Under the pieces are notes generated by a model. That model did no database searches, was not told where the DNA came from, and worked only from the letters and a program-made list of their open reading frames with translations. Shown one piece after another: positions 1-8,678 of a DNA stretch of 64,000 nt. Each line of letters begins with the position of its first letter. Position 1 is the stretch's first letter. The position numbers and the translations under genes were made by a program. Origin of the DNA: Helicobacter labetoulli (GTDB lineage Bacteria; Campylobacterota; Campylobacteria; Campylobacterales; Helicobacteraceae); the NCBI RefSeq assembly GCF_003670275.1, contig NZ_QXJF01000003.1, positions 62,001 to 126,000 of the forward strand. The letters run 5' to 3'.

Positions 1-654
1 CCTTATAAATGCCAAAATGCAGAAGTTGAAGTAAAAGATTTTAATGGCAAAAATGTGCTTGTGCCGCTGCCACAAAATGTGCGGGATTTCACAGAAGCGG
101 GGAATTTTTATTACACACAGAGTAAAAAGCTTAATAAAAAGGCTAAACATTTGCATTTACAGCAAGAGAATTTAGAATATAAAATCAATTTTATATGCGA
201 TGAGATGGCGTTTGTGGAGCGATTTGGGGAAGTTGAGCTGTTTTCTAAGAATCCTAAGCTAAAAAATGCTGGAGCGAAGCAAAAGGCGGAAAAAGCGGAG
301 TTTGAGAGCTTTTTTATTGATGGGTATAAAATCAGCATAGGACGCAATGCAAAAGAAAATCAAAAGCTTTTAGAATCTGCTAGGGCGGAGGATTTGTGGT
401 TTCACATAAAAGATGTGCCAAGTGCACATTTGATTATCCATTGTGGCAAGAAAATGCCACCAATTGCTATTTTGCATAAAAGTGCTGAAATTTTAGTGGG
501 GCTATATGCTGCGCGCAAGGGGGTTGGGGATTTTGTAGTGGATTACACCAAAAGACGATTTGTGAAACTCTCTCAAAATGCACAAGTAACTTACGCAAAA
601 CATACAAGTATTATTTGCAAAGCTGATAATACTGAATGCAAAATCGTGGGATAG
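1..654 (+). CDS. NFACT/RqcH-family protein, C-terminal part (5' end outside window)
   Basis: The frame is open from base 1 to the TAG at 652-654, so the gene begins upstream of the window. The visible part is a short basic coiled-coil linker followed by a C-terminal NFACT-R (DUF814) domain, recognisable by the run around WFHIKDVPSAHLII and the downstream ARKGVGDFVVDYTKRRFV segment. Proteins of this family (RqcH, Rqc2, fibronectin-binding FbpA-like) bind stalled 50S subunits with peptidyl-tRNA and add C-terminal alanine tails. The N-terminal domain is not visible, so activity cannot be judged. No close neighbour follows on the same strand; the next genes are on the opposite strand. Confidence 0.85.
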   Translation, partial: PYKCQNAEVEVKDFNGKNVLVPLPQNVRDFTEAGNFYYTQSKKLNKKAKHLHLQQENLEYKINFICDEMAFVERFGEVELFSKNPKLKNAGAKQKAEKAEFESFFIDGYKISIGRNAKENQKLLESARAEDLWFHIKDVPSAHLIIHCGKKMPPIAILHKSAEILVGLYAARKGVGDFVVDYTKRRFVKLSQNAQVTYAKHTSIICKADNTECKIVG

Positions 655-791
655 AATATGTGGTATGTCTTAAATTGGAATCTCAAATCCCTATAATATA
701 TTTTAATATATTATAAAACATCATCACAACCCAAAGAAAATGATGCAGAGAAATGTAAAGCGATAGAATAGGCAATTGAGTTTGTTTTATA

Positions 792-1958
792 TCAATCCAC
801 ACGCATCTCTCTTTTGCGGTAGATGAGGATTCCAAGGCTTAGGAAAAGTAAAAAGGGCAGTAATTCACACATTGTTTTAAACGCATTTAGAAAACTCACA
901 TCATAGTTTGCTATCTGCACATAGAGCTTCAAATAATGGCTAATAGGCAAAATGATGTGCCAAAAACTTGCAAAATTCCCCATAGAATTTACCGGAAAAG
1001 TAAGCCCCGCAAACGCAAAGCTAGGCGCACAATAAATCGCCGCTACTGCCAAAGCCCGTGTATGGTCTCGCAAGAGCGCATAAGCAAAAACGCCTACACT
1101 AGAATAAGCCAAAATTGTTAGCAAAGCCCCGATGTAGAGTGTGATATAACTCCCGTGAAAACTAAAATCAAGGAAGTGAAAAAATAGCATCATCACGCCC
1201 CACCAAAATGAAAAGATTCCCGCATAGGCAAAAACTTTGGTAAGGATATATAATCGTGCGTGGATTCCATCTGGCATTTGGGATTTTTTGCCTTTGACAA
1301 AGCCCACATTAGCTTCATCTCTAGCCAAAGAGTTAATCACGCATAAAATCACAAGCATAATAAGTGAGCAAGGCAGAATCCCTGTGAGCAGGAATTGTGC
1401 GTAGCTGTTATTAATGTTATAAAGTGGGGTGATTTGCATAAGGATAGGAGAGCTTTTTGCTAAAGCCGCATCAATATTATGCGTTTGGATAAGGTTTTTG
1501 CCAAGCTTTGCTTTGACATTGCTTGTTAAAATAAGCTGCTTAAAAGCCCCTTCAATAGACTTTGCCACAAGCATAAGCTGGGCGTTATAATAGATGGGAA
1601 TTTCAGTCAAAATACCCTTTTTGCTATGAGATTGTAAGCCTTTTGGAAAAACAACAATCGCATAAATCTGTGTGCTACTCATATCATCTTTGGCTTCACT
1701 TAAGCTAGAGTAGCTCCGTGTAACGCTAATAGCAGGAATAGCAGAGAGATTGCGTGTAAGCTCTTGGCTTAAAGGCGTTTTGTCTAAATCCACCACGCCA
1801 ATGGGAGCAGAACGCACAAAGCTTTGAGAAAACACCGCCCATACAAAAAGCCCCAAAAGCAAGGGTGCAAGGGTGCAAAGAAAGAGTGAAAATCTATCAT
1901 TTAAAAAGCCGTAAAATTCCCGCTTAAAGAAGTTTAAAAATGGTGTGAGATACTTCAT
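792..1958 (-). CDS. ABC-2 type transporter permease
   Basis: This 388-residue inner-membrane protein has one N-terminal membrane helix (about residues 20-45), a large extracytoplasmic domain (about 50-180) and five or six clustered C-terminal helices. That layout is typical of YhhJ/YbhR-type ABC-2 permeases, which export drugs, lipids or polysaccharide with a partner ATPase and often an HlyD-like adaptor. The ATG overlaps the last base of flhX, so it is translationally coupled to it. Neither an ATPase nor an adaptor is visible here; they probably lie elsewhere. The substrate cannot be read from the sequence. Confidence 0.8.
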   Translation of the reverse strand: MKYLTPFLNFFKREFYGFLNDRFSLFLCTLAPLLLGLFVWAVFSQSFVRSAPIGVVDLDKTPLSQELTRNLSAIPAISVTRSYSSLSEAKDDMSSTQIYAIVVFPKGLQSHSKKGILTEIPIYYNAQLMLVAKSIEGAFKQLILTSNVKAKLGKNLIQTHNIDAALAKSSPILMQITPLYNINNSYAQFLLTGILPCSLIMLVILCVINSLARDEANVGFVKGKKSQMPDGIHARLYILTKVFAYAGIFSFWWGVMMLFFHFLDFSFHGSYITLYIGALLTILAYSSVGVFAYALLRDHTRALAVAAIYCAPSFAFAGLTFPVNSMGNFASFWHIILPISHYLKLYVQIANYDVSFLNAFKTMCELLPFLLFLSLGILIYRKREMRVD

Positions 1959-2242
1959 TATGATATATCCTTGCTTAATTGAGCGTTTTTCTCACATTGC
2001 AAAAGCCATACAAACACTTCCACCACGGCATTATACATTTCAGGCGGAATATGTGAATCTAGCGGGATTTGTAGTAGTGATTGCACAAGCATAGGGTTGC
2101 AAAATAATGGCACATCAAATTCTTTTGCTTTAGCGATAATCTTTAAGGCAAGGTCATTTTGCCCTTTTGCCACCACACGCGGAGCATTATTAGATTCTGA
2201 ATTATAGGCTAGGGCTACGGCTTTTTTATCTCTCACTTGCAT
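1958..2242 (-). CDS. flhX: FlhX, FlhB C-terminal-domain-like protein
   Basis: This 94-residue soluble protein matches only the part of FlhB that follows the NPTH autocleavage site: an AVALAY strand, then VVAKGQNDLALKI, DVPLFCNPMLVQSL and HIPPEMYNAVVEVFVWL. It has no membrane helices and no NPTH motif, so it corresponds to the cleaved C-terminal fragment of FlhB. In H. pylori a separate FlhX of this kind can replace that fragment in the flagellar export gate. It follows ribE by two bases, the same order I recall from H. pylori (HP1574-HP1575). Confidence 0.85.
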   Translation of the reverse strand: MQVRDKKAVALAYNSESNNAPRVVAKGQNDLALKIIAKAKEFDVPLFCNPMLVQSLLQIPLDSHIPPEMYNAVVEVFVWLLQCEKNAQLSKDIS

Positions 2243-2244
2243 TC

Positions 2245-2880
2245 CTAATAATTAAGATTCATCATATCAATATCACGCCAAGAAAGAGTAGTATTTTTAC
2301 CTTTTTTTCTCATTATATTCCGCAGGGTGCTAACAACACTACGCGTAATGACATCAGATTCTATATTGACTTTTCTACCGACTTTATATTCCCCAAAAAG
2401 TGTATTTTTCAGCGTATGCGGGATAATAGTAAGCTTAAAGCCCTTTTGATTTGAATCTACAATCGTTAGGCTTATACCATCAACACATACCGATCCTTTA
2501 GGTATCATAAGCTCAAGCATCGCAGAATCTGCTTGGATAAAAAAATCACTTGAATCTGCATTGTGTGTAATGTGACTAATTGTGCCTATGCCATCAATAT
2601 GCCCTTGCACAATATGTCCATCAAATCTATCCCCAAGGCTTAGAGCTGGTTCTAAATGCACTTTAGCATTTGGGGTAAAATGTTCAATAGCGATATGCTC
2701 TTGCGTATGCTTACTTAGCTCCATTGTAACCCCCCCTTGAAAAAATGCAATAGCCGTTAGACACGCCCCATTAATCGCAATAGAATCCCCAAGCTTTGCT
2801 TGATAGTCAGTATAGATTTCAAGCGTATTGTTAGCAAAGCTTTTTACCCTTGCAATTTCACGCACTAGTCCGCTAAACAT
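2245..2880 (-). CDS. ribE: Riboflavin synthase, alpha subunit
   Basis: Riboflavin synthase dismutates two molecules of 6,7-dimethyl-8-ribityllumazine to riboflavin and a pyrimidinedione in the cytoplasm. The 211 residues form two lumazine-binding barrels: one from MFSGLV at the N-terminus with INGACLTA, the second with HIVQGHIDGIG and VCVDGISLTIVD. Length is usual for the family. An AAGGAG box lies six bases upstream of the ATG. It is first in a minus-strand run with flhX and an ABC permease and is divergent from tatD. No FMN-riboswitch-like structure is apparent in the 108-base divergent gap. Confidence 0.95.
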   Translation of the reverse strand: MFSGLVREIARVKSFANNTLEIYTDYQAKLGDSIAINGACLTAIAFFQGGVTMELSKHTQEHIAIEHFTPNAKVHLEPALSLGDRFDGHIVQGHIDGIGTISHITHNADSSDFFIQADSAMLELMIPKGSVCVDGISLTIVDSNQKGFKLTIIPHTLKNTLFGEYKVGRKVNIESDVITRSVVSTLRNIMRKKGKNTTLSWRDIDMMNLNY

Positions 2881-2988
2881 TAAGCTCCTTATTGTTTGTA
2901 AAGATATTTATGCTAGAATCTCGCCTTTTATTCTAACATAAATCTAGCACAAATAAACAAATTAAAGGATTGCGGATAAAGGGTTATA

Positions 2989-3813
2989 ATGAGTATTCCA
3001 TATATGATAGACACGCATTGCCATTTAGATTCTACAAGCTTTGATGCAGATTTAGATTCTGTGATTCAAAGGGCATTTTCGCACAATGTTAAAAAAATCA
3101 TTATTCCCGGAGCGGATATTCACACCTTGCCAAAAGCTAGAGAAATAGCTCATAAATATGAGGGTGTGTATTTTGCCGCTGGGGTGCATCCAAATGATAT
3201 TGCTGATTTTGATCTGCCTACATTGCAAGAATATGTCAAAGATAAAAAGTGTATCGCTATTGGGGAATGTGGGCTGGATTATTACCGCTTGGCAGAATCT
3301 GTTGAAGCCAAACAAGAAAATAGTGAAGGGAGCATTGAGGAGATAAAGCTAAGGCAAAAAGAAGTCTTTATCGCTCAAATAGAACTTGCCTTGAGCTTAG
3401 ATAAACCACTTGTCGTGCATATCAGGGAGGCAAGTAATGATAGCTTTGAGATTTTGCAAAGCTATAAAAACGCTAGAGGTGTGTTGCATTGCTATAATGC
3501 AGATAGAATCTTGCTTGGCTTAAGCCAAAGATTCTATTATGGCATTGGTGGGGTTTGCACTTTTAAGAATGCAAGGCGACTGATTGAAGCCCTGCCACTT
3601 ATCCCAAAGGAACGCATTGTGCTTGAGACTGACGCACCCTACCTTACCCCACACCCACATCGTGGGGAACGCAATGAGCCTTATTATATTCCGCTGATTA
3701 TGGCAAAACTCGCAAATGTGCTTGAGATGAGCCAAGATGAAGTGATTGCCACAAGCACGAGTAATGCGGAGAATCTTTTTAGAGAACTAAAGGAGTATAA
3801 ATGCGATTTGTAA
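2989..3813 (+). CDS. tatD: TatD-family metal-dependent hydrolase (DNase)
   Basis: The 274 residues form a TIM-barrel amidohydrolase. Metal ligands are visible as the N-terminal DTHCHLD, the GECGLDYYR segment, a VVHIREA histidine, a LHCYN histidine and the C-terminal ETDAPYLTPHPHRGE. TatD enzymes are 3'-5' exonucleases and are often annotated as RNA or DNA quality-control hydrolases. ATG at 2989 is used; an in-frame ATG at 3004 would give a protein beginning MIDTHCHLD and is also plausible. The 3' end overlaps mltD by 13 bases, indicating an operon, the same order as in H. pylori. Confidence 0.92.
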   Translation: MSIPYMIDTHCHLDSTSFDADLDSVIQRAFSHNVKKIIIPGADIHTLPKAREIAHKYEGVYFAAGVHPNDIADFDLPTLQEYVKDKKCIAIGECGLDYYRLAESVEAKQENSEGSIEEIKLRQKEVFIAQIELALSLDKPLVVHIREASNDSFEILQSYKNARGVLHCYNADRILLGLSQRFYYGIGGVCTFKNARRLIEALPLIPKERIVLETDAPYLTPHPHRGERNEPYYIPLIMAKLANVLEMSQDEVIATSTSNAENLFRELKEYKCDL

Positions 3814-4910
3814 AGATTCTTATTTTGTGTGCAATGCTCCCTTATGTAGCCTGTGCCACAGAAGATGACTTTTATACAATGACTTATAATAAAAATACAA
3901 ATATTTTAAATTCATTTGGTGTGCATACAAGCTTTATGACAGCCATTGCCGATGATGAAAAGGCTCAAAGGATTAGAGATAGATGGCAGTATTTTGTGCA
4001 GAGATTTGCTCAAAGCTATGAGTTTATCCCAACACTTAGAAATATGATTGCCAAAGAGCAGATTCCACAGGAGTTTCTTTTTTTAGCTATGGCTGAATCT
4101 GAATTTACGCTCAATGCCAAAAGCTCAAAAAAAGCCATAGGGATTTGGCAGATTATGCCAGCCACAGCAAGGGGCTTGGGGCTAGAGATAAATGAATACA
4201 TTGATGAGCGTAAAGATCCTATTAAAAGCACGCAAGCAGCGACAAAATACCTTAAATATCTCTATGAATCCACAGGGGAATGGTATCTTGCGGCAATGGC
4301 GTATAACTGCGGTTTGGGGCGGTTAAAAAGGGGCATTGAAGAAGCTGGTGGTGATACAAGCATTGAAACACTGCTTGATGATGAGGCACAATATATCCCT
4401 GCTGAGACGCGTAACTATATCCGCACAATTCTAGCGATGAGCCTACTTTTTAACGATGTGGATTTTTTAAAAGCTCAAAATGCGGATTACTTGCTTAATC
4501 GTGGTGCGACAGATAGCATTGCAAATGTTGATGTTAAAGGTGGCATATCGCTAAGTGCTATTGCTAAGAGTGCAAAGATTCCATTAAGTGAGTTGCAAAA
4601 GTATAATCGCCACTTTACACGCTCTTTTCTCCCGCCGGGCAACAAACGCTATAATGTCTATCTTCCCTATGATAGTCTCCGCACATTTAAGCAAAATTTT
4701 AATGAAAAGCATCACGCTGAATCTGTGTTTGTTACACATATTGTGCAAAAGGGCGAGAGCCTTAGTACCATTGCAAGAAACTACAAGATTCCACTAAGTG
4801 AGCTTAAAGCACTCAATAATATCAAGGGCTCACATATAAGCATTAATCAAGAGCTGACTATCCCTAAGCTTAAGGGCAAAACTGCTACAATTGCTGCAAA
4901 AGATAAATAG
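3801..4910 (+). CDS. mltD: Membrane-bound lytic murein transglycosylase D with LysM
   Basis: The 369-residue protein starts with a signal peptide (about residues 1-19, no clear lipobox). An SLT lytic transglycosylase domain follows (about 75-215), with the catalytic glutamate in AMAESEF (Glu99) and the GIWQIMPATARGLGL and MAYNCGLGRLK motifs. A degenerate LysM-like repeat (about 240-295) and a clear C-terminal LysM (about 313-358, HIVQKGESLSTIA) follow. It cleaves glycan strands to 1,6-anhydro-muropeptides in the periplasm. It overlaps tatD and is followed 40 bases later by rlpA, so two peptidoglycan-cleaving enzymes are coexpressed. Confidence 0.93.
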   Translation: MRFVKILILCAMLPYVACATEDDFYTMTYNKNTNILNSFGVHTSFMTAIADDEKAQRIRDRWQYFVQRFAQSYEFIPTLRNMIAKEQIPQEFLFLAMAESEFTLNAKSSKKAIGIWQIMPATARGLGLEINEYIDERKDPIKSTQAATKYLKYLYESTGEWYLAAMAYNCGLGRLKRGIEEAGGDTSIETLLDDEAQYIPAETRNYIRTILAMSLLFNDVDFLKAQNADYLLNRGATDSIANVDVKGGISLSAIAKSAKIPLSELQKYNRHFTRSFLPPGNKRYNVYLPYDSLRTFKQNFNEKHHAESVFVTHIVQKGESLSTIARNYKIPLSELKALNNIKGSHISINQELTIPKLKGKTATIAAKDK

Positions 4911-4950
4911 CTGGGCGATAAGGTAGCCAATGATAAATAAAAGGAGAAGT

Positions 4951-5844
4951 ATGAAATTTTCTTATGTTGTATGGGTTTATATCTTTGCTGGATTGTGTCT
5001 TTTAGGCTGTGTGGAGAAAAATGCAGAGTGGAGTGAAAGTGGCACAAAAGCTAAAGGCTTTAATGATAGCTTTGATGATTTAGATGCTTTTAATCAAGGC
5101 ATAACACCAAATATCGGCGGCAACTCTATGCGAGAATCTCCAGCCATTCAAGAAGCGACAATGCGTCCTTATCAAGTTGCTGGGAAGTGGTATTACCCCG
5201 AGAAAGTGAGCCTTGGTGATAAATTTGATGGATATGCAAGCTGGTATGGTCCGGACTTTCACGCGAAAAAAACTTCTAATGGTGAAACTTACAATATGCA
5301 CGCTCACACCGCCGCACACAAGACTTTCCCTATGAATACGGTTGTAAAAGTGCTTAATGTTGAAAACGGCAAAAGCACGATTGTGCGAATTAATGATAGA
5401 GGTCCTTTTGTGGAAGGACGGATTATTGATTTAAGCAATGCTGCAGCTCACGATATTGATATGGTAAAAGTTGGCACAGCAAAGGTGAGATTAGAGGTCA
5501 TCGGCTTTGGTGGTGTGATTAACAAAGACAATAAACAAGAAGCACAAAATGTGCAAAGTGATGATGTACTAAGCAATGAGTTTAAGGTAGATAACACACC
5601 AAAATCGGTAAGTGGTGGGGCATTTGCTATCCAAGTGGGAGCATTTAGACGCAAAGAGGGCGCACAAGTTACCCAAGAGCGATTTTCACATATGCCACCT
5701 TATCAAAGCACGATTCAGGAATTTGAGCTAGATGGCGCACCTATTTATCGTGTATTTTTAAGAGGCTTTCAAAGCGAACAGGAAGCGAGAGATTTTTTAA
5801 AGAAAAATACACAGATTCAAGGGGGATTTTTTATCCGTGATTAG
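4951..5844 (+). CDS. rlpA: RlpA septal-ring lytic transglycosylase lipoprotein
   Basis: I place the start at 4951 rather than the upstream in-frame ATG at 4930, because an AAGGAG box (4941-4946) lies four bases before 4951 and the protein then opens with a lipoprotein signal ending in LLGC (Cys20). The mature part contains a double-psi beta-barrel with GYASWYGPDFHAKKTSNGE, the conserved catalytic-type DRGPF and IIDLS segments, and a C-terminal SPOR domain (about residues 220-297) for binding denuded glycan at division sites. RlpA cleaves stem-less glycan strands. The order mltD-rlpA-kdsC resembles H. pylori, with hisB added between rlpA and kdsC. Confidence 0.92.
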   Translation: MKFSYVVWVYIFAGLCLLGCVEKNAEWSESGTKAKGFNDSFDDLDAFNQGITPNIGGNSMRESPAIQEATMRPYQVAGKWYYPEKVSLGDKFDGYASWYGPDFHAKKTSNGETYNMHAHTAAHKTFPMNTVVKVLNVENGKSTIVRINDRGPFVEGRIIDLSNAAAHDIDMVKVGTAKVRLEVIGFGGVINKDNKQEAQNVQSDDVLSNEFKVDNTPKSVSGGAFAIQVGAFRRKEGAQVTQERFSHMPPYQSTIQEFELDGAPIYRVFLRGFQSEQEARDFLKKNTQIQGGFFIRD

Positions 5845-5881
5845 AATCTAGTGTATTGATACTTTAAAAGGAGCAGGGGCT

Positions 5882-6487
5882 ATGGAGATGCAAACACAAT
5901 GTGTAGAATTGGCACGAAAGACAAAAGAGACAGATATTACTTTATCTTTGAATCTTTATGGTAGCGGGAATGTGGAGATTCAAAGTGGCATAGGCTTTTT
6001 TAATCATATGCTTGAATCTTTAGGCAAACATAGCCTTATGGATATAAAGCTTACTTGCAAGGGCGATTTAGATGTTGATGGACATCATAGCATAGAGGAT
6101 TGTGGCATACTCTTAGGCAAGGCTTTAAATCAAGCGATTTATCCGGCGGTGGGTATTGAGCGATTTGGCAATGCAAGTGTGGTAATGGACGAAGCGTGTG
6201 TGGAGTGCGATATTGATGTAAGCAATCGCGGATTCTTGCTTTTTGATACTCACGCGTATAAATTGCCATTTAAAGGAATGGTTGGGGGCTTTGATGTGGA
6301 ACTCACAGAAGAGTTTTTTAGGGCATTATGCTTGAATGCTGGACTAAGTGTGCATATCGTGCTAAAGCGAGGGAAAAACCTGCATCATATCATAGAGGCG
6401 ATGTTTAAGGCTTTTGCAGTGAGCTTTAGACGCGCTATGAATACAAATCCTAGAATCTCCATACCTTCAACAAAGGGGACATTATGA
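5882..6487 (+). CDS. hisB: Imidazoleglycerol-phosphate dehydratase
   Basis: This 201-residue monofunctional HisB dehydrates imidazole-glycerol phosphate to imidazole-acetol phosphate in histidine biosynthesis. Family signatures are FFNHMLESLGKHS, the metal-binding DGHHSIEDCGILLG and the mirrored NLHHIIEAMFKAFA near the C-terminus. The ATG at 5882 follows an AAAGGAG box at slightly long spacing. Its stop overlaps the kdsC start in an ATGA. H. pylori is a histidine auxotroph lacking this pathway, so the gene marks an enterohepatic or Campylobacter-like metabolism. No other his gene is in the window. Confidence 0.95.
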   Translation: MEMQTQCVELARKTKETDITLSLNLYGSGNVEIQSGIGFFNHMLESLGKHSLMDIKLTCKGDLDVDGHHSIEDCGILLGKALNQAIYPAVGIERFGNASVVMDEACVECDIDVSNRGFLLFDTHAYKLPFKGMVGGFDVELTEEFFRALCLNAGLSVHIVLKRGKNLHHIIEAMFKAFAVSFRRAMNTNPRISIPSTKGTL

Positions 6488-6978
6488 TAAAGCTGCTTGT
6501 ATTTGATGTTGATGGCACACTAAGTGATGGCAAGGTCTATTATTCACAATCAGGTGAACAGCTAAAAAGCTTTGATATACGCGATGGATTAGCCATTAAT
6601 GTGTGGAATAGACGCTTAAATTATCAAAGCGCCATTATCACAGGGCGAGAATCTCAAATGGTGAGAAAACGAGCACACGAGCTAGGGATTGAACATATTT
6701 TTATGGGGATAGAAAACAAGGGCGAGGTGCTTATGGAACTTCTTGCTAAGCTTAATCTTCAAGCAAGTGAAGTGGCGTGTATAGGTGATGATTTGAATGA
6801 TTTGAGTATGTTTAGAATCTGCCAAAAAGCCTATATGCCAAAAAATGGAGCAAAGGCATTAAAAAAATATGCCTATAAAGTTTTAAAATCTCGCGGTGGC
6901 GATGGGGCTGTGCGTGAGATGATAGAAGATGTATTAAAGCTTAATGGGGACAAAAAGCTTGAAAAATATTTCTTATAG
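6484..6978 (+). CDS. kdsC: 3-deoxy-D-manno-octulosonate 8-phosphate phosphatase
   Basis: KdsC removes phosphate from KDO-8-phosphate to give KDO for the LPS inner core. The 164 residues form a HAD-superfamily subclass C0 enzyme with the nucleophile motif DVDGTLSDG at the N-terminus, the IITGRES threonine motif, a basic residue region around ENKGEVL, and the acidic motif IGDDLNDLSMF. No cap domain is present, as expected for this tetrameric family. The start overlaps hisB and the last 35 bases overlap lptC, placing KDO synthesis and LPS export genes in one transcript. Confidence 0.93.
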   Translation: MIKLLVFDVDGTLSDGKVYYSQSGEQLKSFDIRDGLAINVWNRRLNYQSAIITGRESQMVRKRAHELGIEHIFMGIENKGEVLMELLAKLNLQASEVACIGDDLNDLSMFRICQKAYMPKNGAKALKKYAYKVLKSRGGDGAVREMIEDVLKLNGDKKLEKYFL

Positions 6979-7495
6979 AATCTATGGATTTTTTTTCGCA
7001 CTTTTATGCTTTAGCTTAAGCAGTATGGTGTTTTTTACACAAGATAACGACTTGCACAAAGCCATTGGCAAGGAAGTGCCAAATCTTGAGATGACAAATT
7101 TTACACTCTATATGCTTACTCCTAAGTATTGTCAAGCCATATCGGAAGGAACTTTGGCAATGCGGTTTGAAAATAGAGAGGAATTATATGAGCTATTTAT
7201 CCATCAAAGGAATAATAAACTCAATGAATACCTCTATGCTCCTTATGTGCTAAGCAAAAATAGAATCTATACCTTTTCTCAAGGGGCGGATTATCTACGG
7301 CTAGATGGGCTAAGCTTTTGGAGTAAATGGGGTGTGTATGATTACAATAAACGCATTTTTCAAGGCAAGGAGGACTTTATCCTGCGTAATAACACCACAA
7401 CAGCCACAGGGCAGAATATTTTTTATGATTCTGTTACAGAGGAAGTTAAGGCAGATACTTTCAAAGCAGATATTATCATAGGGAATAAATTATGA
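6944..7495 (+). CDS. lptC: LptC-like LPS export protein
   Basis: The 183-residue protein has an N-terminal membrane anchor (about residues 10-32) and a periplasmic beta-rich domain with the pattern GVYDYNKRIFQGKEDFILRN, as in LptC/YrbK proteins. LptC takes LPS from the LptBFG ABC transporter and passes it to LptA. Sequence conservation is low, and the assignment leans on its position between kdsC and lptA and on the ATGA overlap with lptA at 7492-7495. The ATG at 6944 overlaps kdsC by 35 bases; an in-frame TTG at 6959 is an alternative start. Confidence 0.78.
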   Translation: MGTKSLKNISYRIYGFFFALLCFSLSSMVFFTQDNDLHKAIGKEVPNLEMTNFTLYMLTPKYCQAISEGTLAMRFENREELYELFIHQRNNKLNEYLYAPYVLSKNRIYTFSQGADYLRLDGLSFWSKWGVYDYNKRIFQGKEDFILRNNTTTATGQNIFYDSVTEEVKADTFKADIIIGNKL

Positions 7496-7974
7496 GTAGA
7501 TATATATTAAAATTTATACTTATGCTGTTTTTGTGCGTGTATGCGTGGGGGGAAGAGGAGCTTTTGCAAGTGAGTGCAAAAAACTTCCAAAGTGATATGA
7601 AAAAAGGCATTACAGAGCTTAATGGCGAAGTTGTCGTAACAAAGGGCGGGGATACGCTATGGGCAGATAAAGTTATTATAGAAACGGATAAGAAAAATCG
7701 CCCACAAAAATATACAGCCATAGGCAATGTAAGATTCCATACCAAAATGCCTGACAAAGAGATGAAAGGCAAAGCAAAAAAAGCAATTTATGATGTAGGT
7801 AAAGATGAATATCAGCTCATTGATAATGCAATGATTGAAGAAATAGGTAAAAAAAACACCATCAAAGGCAATGTCATTGTGTTTAATCCAAAAACCCAAG
7901 AAGCCTCAATCAAAGGATCAAATCAAAAGCCCGGTGTGATTACCTTTATCATTGAAGACAAAAAGCAAGAATAA
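7492..7974 (+). CDS. lptA: LptA periplasmic LPS-transport protein
   Basis: The 160 residues comprise a signal peptide (cleavage probably after YAWG, about residue 21) and an OstA/LptA beta-jellyroll. Typical repeated strands are LQVSAKNFQSDMKKGITELNG, VVVTKGGDTLWADKVIIE, KYTAIGNVRF and KNTIKGNVIVFN. LptA forms the periplasmic bridge carrying LPS to the outer membrane. It is coupled to lptC by ATGA and to engB by TAATG. Confidence 0.9.
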   Translation: MSRYILKFILMLFLCVYAWGEEELLQVSAKNFQSDMKKGITELNGEVVVTKGGDTLWADKVIIETDKKNRPQKYTAIGNVRFHTKMPDKEMKGKAKKAIYDVGKDEYQLIDNAMIEEIGKKNTIKGNVIVFNPKTQEASIKGSNQKPGVITFIIEDKKQE

Positions 7975-8678
7975 TGACACAGAATCTAAGGGAAGCAAGG
8001 AGGCAAGATTCACCTAAACATCTTACGCAAAATGGAATACAGATTCTAGAATCTACTTTTATCACAAGTGCCACACACCCTAAAAATGCTCCCTCGCCCT
8101 ATACTTCTGAAATTGTATTTCTAGGACGCAGCAATGTAGGCAAAAGCTCACTTATTAATGCCCTGCTTAATGCCCCATTAGCCAAAAGCTCTTCAACTCC
8201 GGGAAAAACGCAACTTATTAATTTTTTCTCTTCACTATGGCTAAAAGAAAATCAAAAAATACCGCTAAGTTTTGTGGATTTACCCGGATTTGGCTATGCA
8301 AAAGTGAGTAAAAGCATTAAAAAAGAATGGGAGAAGAATCTGCTTGATTTTTTGCTTTCACGGCAATCTATCAAGCTGTTTTTGCATTTGGTAGATTCTC
8401 GCCATATAGATTTGGATATTGACAGAAGTGTGGGGGAATTCTTACAAGAGATTTGCAAGGGCGATCAAGGAATTTTAAGAATCTATACAAAAGCTGATAA
8501 GCTCAAGCAAAATGCTCTAAGCTCCTTGCAACACAAACTCAATCAAAAAAATCTCACAGATTCAAAAACGCAAAGCTATGTGTGTAGCATCACTGCTCAA
8601 AGTCATAAGATGACTTCAATTCCCGCTCTGCGTGAGAGAATCTTAGACTTTACTTTGGGGGTAGAAAATGGAGTTTGA
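7974..8678 (+). CDS. engB: Ribosome biogenesis GTP-binding protein EngB/YsxC
   Basis: A TRAFAC-class GTPase of 234 residues that assists late 50S assembly. G1 is GRSNVGKSSL (about residue 52), the switch region has SSSTPGKTQ, G3 is DLPGFGYA and G4 is TKADK. It is slightly longer than usual because of an N-terminal extension of about 20 residues before the first strand. The start overlaps the lptA stop (TAATG), and the last 11 bases overlap the GNAT gene. Confidence 0.93.
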   Translation: MTQNLREARRQDSPKHLTQNGIQILESTFITSATHPKNAPSPYTSEIVFLGRSNVGKSSLINALLNAPLAKSSSTPGKTQLINFFSSLWLKENQKIPLSFVDLPGFGYAKVSKSIKKEWEKNLLDFLLSRQSIKLFLHLVDSRHIDLDIDRSVGEFLQEICKGDQGILRIYTKADKLKQNALSSLQHKLNQKNLTDSKTQSYVCSITAQSHKMTSIPALRERILDFTLGVENGV